From positions 62,001 to 126,000 of the forward strand of contig MU404152.1 of NCBI GenBank assembly GCA_022695795.1: 64,000 nucleotides of DNA, written 5' to 3'. How positions within the stretch are numbered: position 1 is the first letter of the stretch; every line of letters starts with the position of its first letter. Below the pieces are notes generated by a model. It did no database searches, was not told the DNA's origin, and saw only the letters and a list, made by a program, of their open reading frames with translations. A program made the position numbers and the translations under genes. The stretch comes from Biscogniauxia marginata. Lineage: Eukaryota > Ascomycota > Sordariomycetes > Xylariales > Xylariaceae. Of this stretch, positions 57,401-64,000 are shown in pieces.

Positions 57401-59547
57401 ATTTACTCCTCGAATGTGAAAAGTGAAGTGCTTGCGCTTGCATGTTAACTACTATTTGCCCCATTTTCCCATCTGAATTGCTTGATCCCTTACACGATTA
57501 ATGACCAGGGAACATGTTATTATATTGGTCAAGAGCCTAGCTCGTCTGCGATCTTCGGGAGGCTACATCGATCGGGAGATCGCGAACGAGACTGTGATAA
57601 CTGGTGGGCCGATGCAATAAGCAACTGCCCAGTTGTCTCATTCCCAATAAAGAACGCAGGCAGAAAATCTTTAAAAGACCGTCTTAGAGCCTATATTTCG
57701 ATAAGTCATGAAGACTCAGCGGTCTTATTAAACTTCTGTATAGCATGAAGTCGATAAGTACCTACCCTAATGAAATACTAAGACGCCCGTTTTAGTGCCC
57801 CGTCCTGCTCTTTACACCCTTGCTCTTAGACCCGACACTCTGGTACTTCTCCACTTACTGCCATCGGCCGGTGCTTTCATAATAGTGTAACGATGGAACG
57901 CTCAGAACGTGGGGAAAATAATGAACAATTAGAGTGCACAAATATGGTGTATTGCTAGGAAGACACATTGAGACCAAACCAGGCGATTCCCATCAGTCTA
58001 TGTTGGTTTGTAAACCCACCTTAAATTGATTGACCTAAGTACCGATGTAAGTAGCTAGTTGAATGACTTGATGATTTACCGCGTTGTTAATTCACTTTAT
58101 CAGGTATCATGTATAGAATCAAGTTGGCCTCTATCCGGTGGGACTATAATGAGAAACACAACGGGGGACACAACATAGATAACTGCCTACTCTCAATCCA
58201 ATTGACTAGAGCGCCCCTATATTATCTTTCCATTCGTAATCCTCTGTCGCTGCTCAAACGTTAGGTAGCCAGGCAGGTGGTGGTGACTCCTCGCCGACTT
58301 CGATTAGTCCAATCGGAGGGCTGCATTCGGGAGACTCTGGCAGCAGTGTTACCTAACCTGCCACGTACCATCATGAATACAACGATAAGCCCCCGTTTTT
58401 CTGGCGCGGTGTGTGCGATCGTTACGGTTCTGGTTGTTTATCACTTGTTGCCTGGGGGTTTCAAAGTCATTGCATGTGGCACCATGTCGGGATTGGCGGC
58501 AAGAGCCTGGGAGAAGGGGTGGTAGACAGGCTACTGCGGGGTCAACGGGGTGATCTGAACTGAATCTAAGACATTCCCAAGACCTGATATTCTAATACCC
58601 TTCTTGTGGCTGTGAGGGGTACCCTCATAGTGGCCGGTACGATAGTAAGGTAGTTGGTCCATTATCTCTTCCGTCATGGGTGGGTCAAGATCAAGCCGGG
58701 GACGCTGCCGAAGCTGTGATCACCTCTCCCGGCTCCAGGTCCTCGATCTAGTCAGTTGAAGCCTGTGGGCAGTGATGTGTGACGGCATGTATCTGCATGC
58801 GCTTCCGCGGGACAGCGGCAAATTAGGGGCCACTGGCCGGATCCAACAGCGTATCATAAACAAGATACCTAAAGGATGTAACTGTCAGTTATCAATTTTG
58901 TCTTTGAATAGGTTGCATCGCATCTGTCCAGTGTTTTCCGTGACGTGAGCTGTTTAATACGTTGGGGGCCAAAAATTGTCTTGGTCCTGGCAAGTCCTAG
59001 GTATTTATGTAGTTGTTGCCTTGATGCAGCAATGAGCAAACGCAGTGTACAAACGCAATGTACAATCGGCCCATAGAGGGGGTCGCACATAGGTACATGT
59101 CACGTGCCGGGGGAAGCTGCGTCGACGAATCGGAGATTTTTAAGAGATATGAGTCACTACCGCATTTACTGAAGCACACGCATCGATGGCCAATTGTTTT
59201 TGACCCGCTCCTGCACCCTTGTTGACGCGGTACGGTTTAACCCGCTCCCTCCTAAACCCACCTACTAAACCCACCTAGTTAGTAGCCCATCTAACCCACT
59301 CACACTACACATACTTGACATACTCCGTATAAAAACATCACACTTGAGAACATAGGTCCTACATGGCCCTGTCGTCCATTTGGCGCTATTAATTAGCGTC
59401 TCGCCCCGGATAACCCTTTCTTGATCATTCATCATCCCTTCCACGCTACCAGCAGAACCAGAACGACAACGACGGCTGCTCCGTTCCTCTTTGTCCCCAT
59501 CACCCACATCTAACCATTTCAATCTGACTGCATAGTCACTGCTCGCA
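54409..59547. other. Long gene-free region upstream of Argonaute
   Basis: Over 5 kb without a supportable gene. Short frames exist, including 58277-58525, whose product has one hydrophobic stretch (GAVCAIVTVLVVYHLLPGG), but none has splice or family support. The last 350 bases contain repeated AAACCCACCTA units (about 59252-59282), and the final 100 are C-rich, likely the Argonaute promoter and leader. Confidence 0.5.
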
Positions 59548-62500
59548 ATGTCGGGTCGCGGCAATCGGGGACGAGGAGGGCAATCCGGCCGAGGCGGTCG
59601 AGGAGGCGGTGGATCCTATCAAGGTGGCGGTGGTGGTGGTGGCGGTCGCGGCGGAGGCCAAGGCGGCGGAGGAGCTCCGGGTCCCCGAGTATTCACGTAT
59701 GTATCACTACCCCTCTACGACGTATATTAGTACTCACCTATGTCTACTGTAGTATCTCGGGCAGAGTTCCGGCGCCAGATCCGACGGTGACGAGAACCGA
59801 GGACGCTATCCAGGCTAGCAAAGGCTCGATCAGTCTGGGTAGCCTCAGTCTGAAAGATGATTTTCCTTCGCGACCTAACTATGGCACCAAAGGGTCAAGC
59901 GTTGTGCTCTGGGCAAATTACTTCGCCTTGGAAGCCCCTTCTAAGCTTGTTCTCCACAGATACGATGTATCTGTAGCCCCTGCTGCTACAGGTAGGAAGC
60001 TAACTCAAATCATCCGTCTGCTTCTGCAGACTCCGGAGTTGTCACCACTCCAGGCTGACGTGGTGACCGATTTCAAATCGACTCTCATATCACGACAGAA
60101 GTTCGACGATCAAGACGTCAAGGTGGAATATCGTGGAGAGGATGAAGACGAGCCTCGCGAAGGCGCCCGTGTGTATACAGTCACGCTTAAATTTACTAAC
60201 CACCTGTCGGTTTCTGCCTTGACTGAATATCTGACATCCACCGACTTCTCTGCCAATTACGACCAGAAGCTACCACTTATCCAGGCCCTGAATGTGTTCT
60301 TGAATCACTACGCCAAGTCTGCAGGGAAACTCGCCACCATCGGCTCCTCAAAAACCTTCTCTTTGAGCGAAGATTCCGACACCTGGGATCTTGGTAATTG
60401 TCTTACCGCTGTACGTGGTTTCTTTGCCAGTGTTCGTGCGGCCACAGCACGAGTTCTCGTCAATGTCAACGTCAGCCACGGCGCTTTCTACCAGGAAGGT
60501 CCACTCACTCAGTTCATATTTGGTTTCGGTCCTCAGAAAGGTCTGTTTAAGCTAGAGGCCTTTCTAAAGTTACTAAGGGTTAAGACGACCCACCTCAAAG
60601 AGAAGAAGAACAAGTCTGGGAAGGTCATCCTGCGGGTCAAGACTATTTTCAGTCTTGCTAATAGGAATGATGGCCATAGACTTGACCACCCCCCTATTGT
60701 GAAGGCGTTCGGTTCTGGGCCTAAAGACGTGCAATTTTGGCTTGATGGAAAACCTCCTGCGAAAGGTCCGTCTGCCTCTGCACCCACAGGAAAGAAAAAA
60801 GGCGGGAAGGGCTCTGGGCCCCAAGGCAAGGCTGCAGCAGCTGGTGGAGGGTACATATCCGTTTATGATTACTTCTCCCAGAGTAAGTCATCTATTGGCT
60901 TGAAGTATATACAATGAAAGTCGCTAAATATTTTGCAGCATATAACATTCGCATCGCGAACACTAACCTACCTGTTGTTAATGTTGGCAACAGGGAAAAT
61001 CCTTCGTACATGCCAGCAGATGTCTGCTACGTTTTACCAGGACAACCTGCTAAGTCCAGACTTGACCCGACCCAGACGCAAAGCATGATTCGGTTCGCGG
61101 TTCGCAGACCCGTAGAGAACGCAACCTCTATCGTTATGAAGGGTCGACAAACCGCGGGCCTGTCTCCCAACACGAACCCACTACTAGTAAATGTCCCGCG
61201 CCTTGCGAATTGCCATTCATGGGCTAACTAAGATTTCTCGCAGGACCGGTTCGGAATCACTGTTTCCTCCGACCTTATTACCGTCCCTGGCCGTGTTCTC
61301 ATGGGGCCAAAAGTCGTCTACAAGCAAAATAAGCAAGCACAGATGATGGCAGGTAGTTGGAATATGGTGCCGCGTAACTCTCCGAGTCTCAAGTTCCATA
61401 GTGGCGCAACCTTACAGAAATGGTCGTGCCTATACATCGACATGCCTAATATGTATCCGAGGGCTCAAACGTTCACATCTAATGGCCTAGCAGACCTCTT
61501 GGGCAAGTTTCATTCCGTACTAAAGGACACGGGTATTGCTGCGAGCCCACCTTTGCCACCGCAGCGGCTTGCATTGAATGATACGGACGACGCGGAACTC
61601 GATAACCGCATCAAAAGCGCGGCATCAGCATTACAACTACTATTTATCATCCTACCGGCGACCCCCATCCCACTGTACAACCGTATTAAGCAGCTGGGCG
61701 ACGTCAAGTACGGCATCCACACCGTATGCAGCGTAGGCACGAAAATCGCTAAGCCCCAGGGCCAAGATCAATACTTCCGCAACGAGGCACTGAAAATCAA
61801 CCTGAAGCTTGGCGGCGACAACCAGCTAGTCAATCCTACCAACCTAGGCATGATTGCTGAAAACAAGACCATGGTCGTCGGCATCGACGTAACACACCCG
61901 TCCCCAGGGTCGAGCTCGTTTGCACCCAGCGTTGCAGGCATGGTAGCCAGTATCGACAACCGGCTTGGCCAGTGGCCTGCCGTTCTCAGCATACAAGAGA
62001 AGAGTCGCCAGGAGAGGGTCTCAGATCTGAAGGACATGCTGAAGTCACGGCTCCGTCTCTGGCGCGAGAAGGGAAAGCATCCCAGTCTTCCGGAGAATAT
62101 ACTTGTATATCGCGACGGCGTCTCGGAAGGCCAGTATCAGATGGTTCGAGACGAGGAATTACCACTACTCCGCGCCGCGTGCAAGGAAACCTATCCAGCT
62201 TCGGACCAAGCCAAGGGCCTCCCACGCATGACCGTAGTCGTGGTTGGCAAGCGCCACCACACACGTTTCTATCCGACTAGCGAAGCCGACGCTGATCGCT
62301 CGGGCAACACGCAGCCGGGCACCGTAGTCGACCGCGGTGTCACCGAAGCGCGCAGCTGGGATTTCTACCTACAGGCGCACACGGCGCTCCAGGGAACGGC
62401 GCGTCCCGCACATTACTTCGTCGTGCTGGACGAGATCTTCCGCCCCTCAGCTGCCGGCCAGAAAGGCAAGGCGGCCGCCTCCGCCAGGAATATCGCCGAC

Positions 62501-62764
62501 GAGCTGCAGGAGCTGACGCAGAGCATGTGCTACGTGTTCGGCCGCGCCACCAAGGCCGTCAGCTACTGCACGCCCGCGTACTACGCCGACATCCTGTGCG
62601 AGCGCGCGCGCTGCTACCTCAGCCACGTGTTCGATACACCGAGCAACTCGGCAGCGCCGTCGGTGGCGGGGGGCAGCGTCGCGGGTGGTGGCGGTGGCGG
62701 CACGCCTTCGCTGCAGGAGGTGAAGGCTCATGCCAGGCTGGAGAATACCATGTTTTACATCTAA
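59548..62764 (+). CDS. Argonaute (QDE-2/AGO type)
   Basis: This is the slicer protein of RNA silencing that binds small RNAs and cleaves complementary transcripts. Exons 59548-59696, 59753-60882, 60939-61186 and 61244-62764 give 1015 residues. The N-terminus is an RGG/Gly-rich tail (about 1-45, RGRGGQSGRGGRGGGG) as in QDE-2 proteins. Following it are the N, L1, PAZ (about 280-420), MID and PIWI domains. The PIWI active site is complete: Asp724 (VVGIDVTHP), Glu766 (SRQERVSDL), Asp800 (VYRDGVSEGQ) and Asp958 (PAYYADIL), so the fourth residue is Asp (DEDD) as in budding-yeast-type and other fungal Argonautes, not the His of animals. Exon 3 ends CTA before GTAAAT, a less usual donor, but the join (NPLL-DRFGITVSS) restores the family sequence. 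The product appears full length. Whether it is the QDE-2 or SMS-2 lineage needs a phylogeny. Confidence 0.95.
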
Positions 62765-64000
62765 TACTTTGGTGAGGATGAATTAGGTGGGGGATGGGAA
62801 GTCGAAGACCAAGGGGTCGCTTGTGGGAAAGAAAAGTTGAATATTTTTAGGATACTGCTATCTTGTCTTCCATCAGTTTAGCTTAGCCCTTAATCGAATA
62901 ATGCGTTGTTATAGAATCACAGCCACCGAAATTTTATAATTAGTCATGTTGACTAATAAGTATATTTCGTCATACCTACTCACCTTGCTCTACACACTTG
63001 ATCCGGTCACCGATTGGTACTGCTTGGCTTTACTAGAAATTATGCCTCTTCTCGATACTCCGGGCACCTCGTATTGATAACTACCTACCTACCTACTTCT
63101 TAAGGTGCGGCAGTACAAATGCGGTGTTTAATGGAGATCTTGGCGATGTTAGACTGGGGATCGGGTAATGCAAGGTATTAATATAGAATCTTTTTTGTCT
63201 GAAGTATTACGTATATCACCACTACCTACCCAACATAGGGTCCCTTAAACGTTGTCTGTCGGGGTCGGCCGACTTCCCCCTAAATCTGAATCGAGCTAGT
63301 CTGTCTGATTCACCCCGGGAATCGCTTCCTGTCCGATCCGATCTCCCTTTCAAACTACCTAGTTTAGACGGTTCGGTGGAGACCCCCTTGTACAAAATCA
63401 CGGCATTGGCTCCGTGTAATCTACGTTATGGTACCGCTAACTCAGAGTTGCGGGCCGGGAGGCTTTTGTAGGCCGCGAGGCCAACTGTTTTAGAGCCTCG
63501 GCCTGTCACGTAATGAGCTTTGTATCCGTACACAAGCGTTGAAGAAGACATTCTACTGTTTAGCCTCTGCAGTGATATAGAGCTGTCTGATATGGATACT
63601 TGGCTTTTCCCGACGCCAATTGCGTTTGCCGGCTAGCATTGGATACTAGTCACTAGCATTACCTCAGCCTAGACGAGAGGGAGTTCCTCTCCCGGCAACT
63701 CTAGGAAACCGGATTCGACCGACAGTTCATCTATCTACTACGGCAGTCCATAAGCGGTAATAAATCTGCAAAGTTCAGATAGGAATGCATGTCATGCTAC
63801 TGGGGTCTAGAAGAATCGACCAGGGGCGGGAGCAGGGATAAGGATTGAGGAAGACTTGAAGGGGTTGTTACAAGAAATAGGTACGTATGTGAATCTGATT
63901 TTCACCAGGATTTCTCAAAGTCTAGATACAAATTTTGATAATTGTTTTTGCATAAAAATCGAAATTTTTGAGGAACAATTAGTATCGAGACTTGTATTAA
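62765..64000. other. Intergenic, 3' flank of Argonaute
   Basis: No gene seen to the end of the window. It contains ACCTACCTACCTACTT repeats (about 63083-63100), and the final 100 bases are AT-rich with a small palindrome (AAAATCGAAATTTT, 63956-63969). Confidence 0.45.

Overview
The window is nuclear DNA of a filamentous ascomycete (Pezizomycotina, probably a Sordariomycete). The evidence is short GT-AG introns of about 55-90 bp, GC-rich exons in AT-richer intergenic DNA, fungal protein families (COP9 subunit 5, QDE-2-type Argonaute, a fungal GH105 enzyme, MARVEL and PAP2 membrane proteins) and a repeat landscape typical of repeat-induced point mutation (RIP). The class-level placement is inference. 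All exon structures below were assembled by hand from splice motifs and reading-frame continuity.

Layout. 0.5-8.8 kb is a compact housekeeping block: csn5 (+), a convergent mitochondrial glutamyl-tRNA synthetase (-), a type I DnaJ chaperone with a C-terminal CaaX box (+), a 5S-rRNA-like relic with a 34-bp inverted duplication, and one uncharacterised three-exon gene. 8.8-14.0 kb is gene-free. Its core (about 10.4-13.9 kb) is extremely AT-rich and holds two nested fold-back repeats with shared ends and a mutated solo LTR. 14-22 kb holds lineage-type hypothetical genes, including an F-box-like gene broken by one in-frame stop. 23-25.6 kb holds a divergent pair of paralogous secreted proteins. 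27-28.2 kb holds an unsaturated rhamnogalacturonyl hydrolase (GH105).

28.2-41 kb is accessory DNA: a second, much less mutated copy of the same solo LTR with a perfect 5-bp target duplication, several decayed genes (29.9-30.7, 31.8-32.8 and 40.2-40.7 kb, perhaps 26.1-26.8 kb), a 99-nt hairpin at 34.9 kb, a small secreted hydrophobic protein and a type-B carboxylesterase. 41.4-54.4 kb returns to ordinary genes: 3'(2'),5'-bisphosphate nucleotidase, a low-complexity hypothetical, a PAP2-family membrane protein, a BTB/POZ protein and a MARVEL-domain protein, separated by long empty spacers. 59.5-62.8 kb encodes a complete Argonaute with a DEDD catalytic set.

The genes do not form an evident biosynthetic cluster or operon-like system. 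The best leads are the genome-defence traces: the two LTR copies that differ by RIP-direction transitions, the nested fold-back elements, the nonsense mutations of CAR-to-TAR type in three decayed genes, and the hairpin loci that could feed a small-RNA pathway such as the Argonaute gene belongs to. That last link is speculation. I did not find a convincing new multi-gene system.
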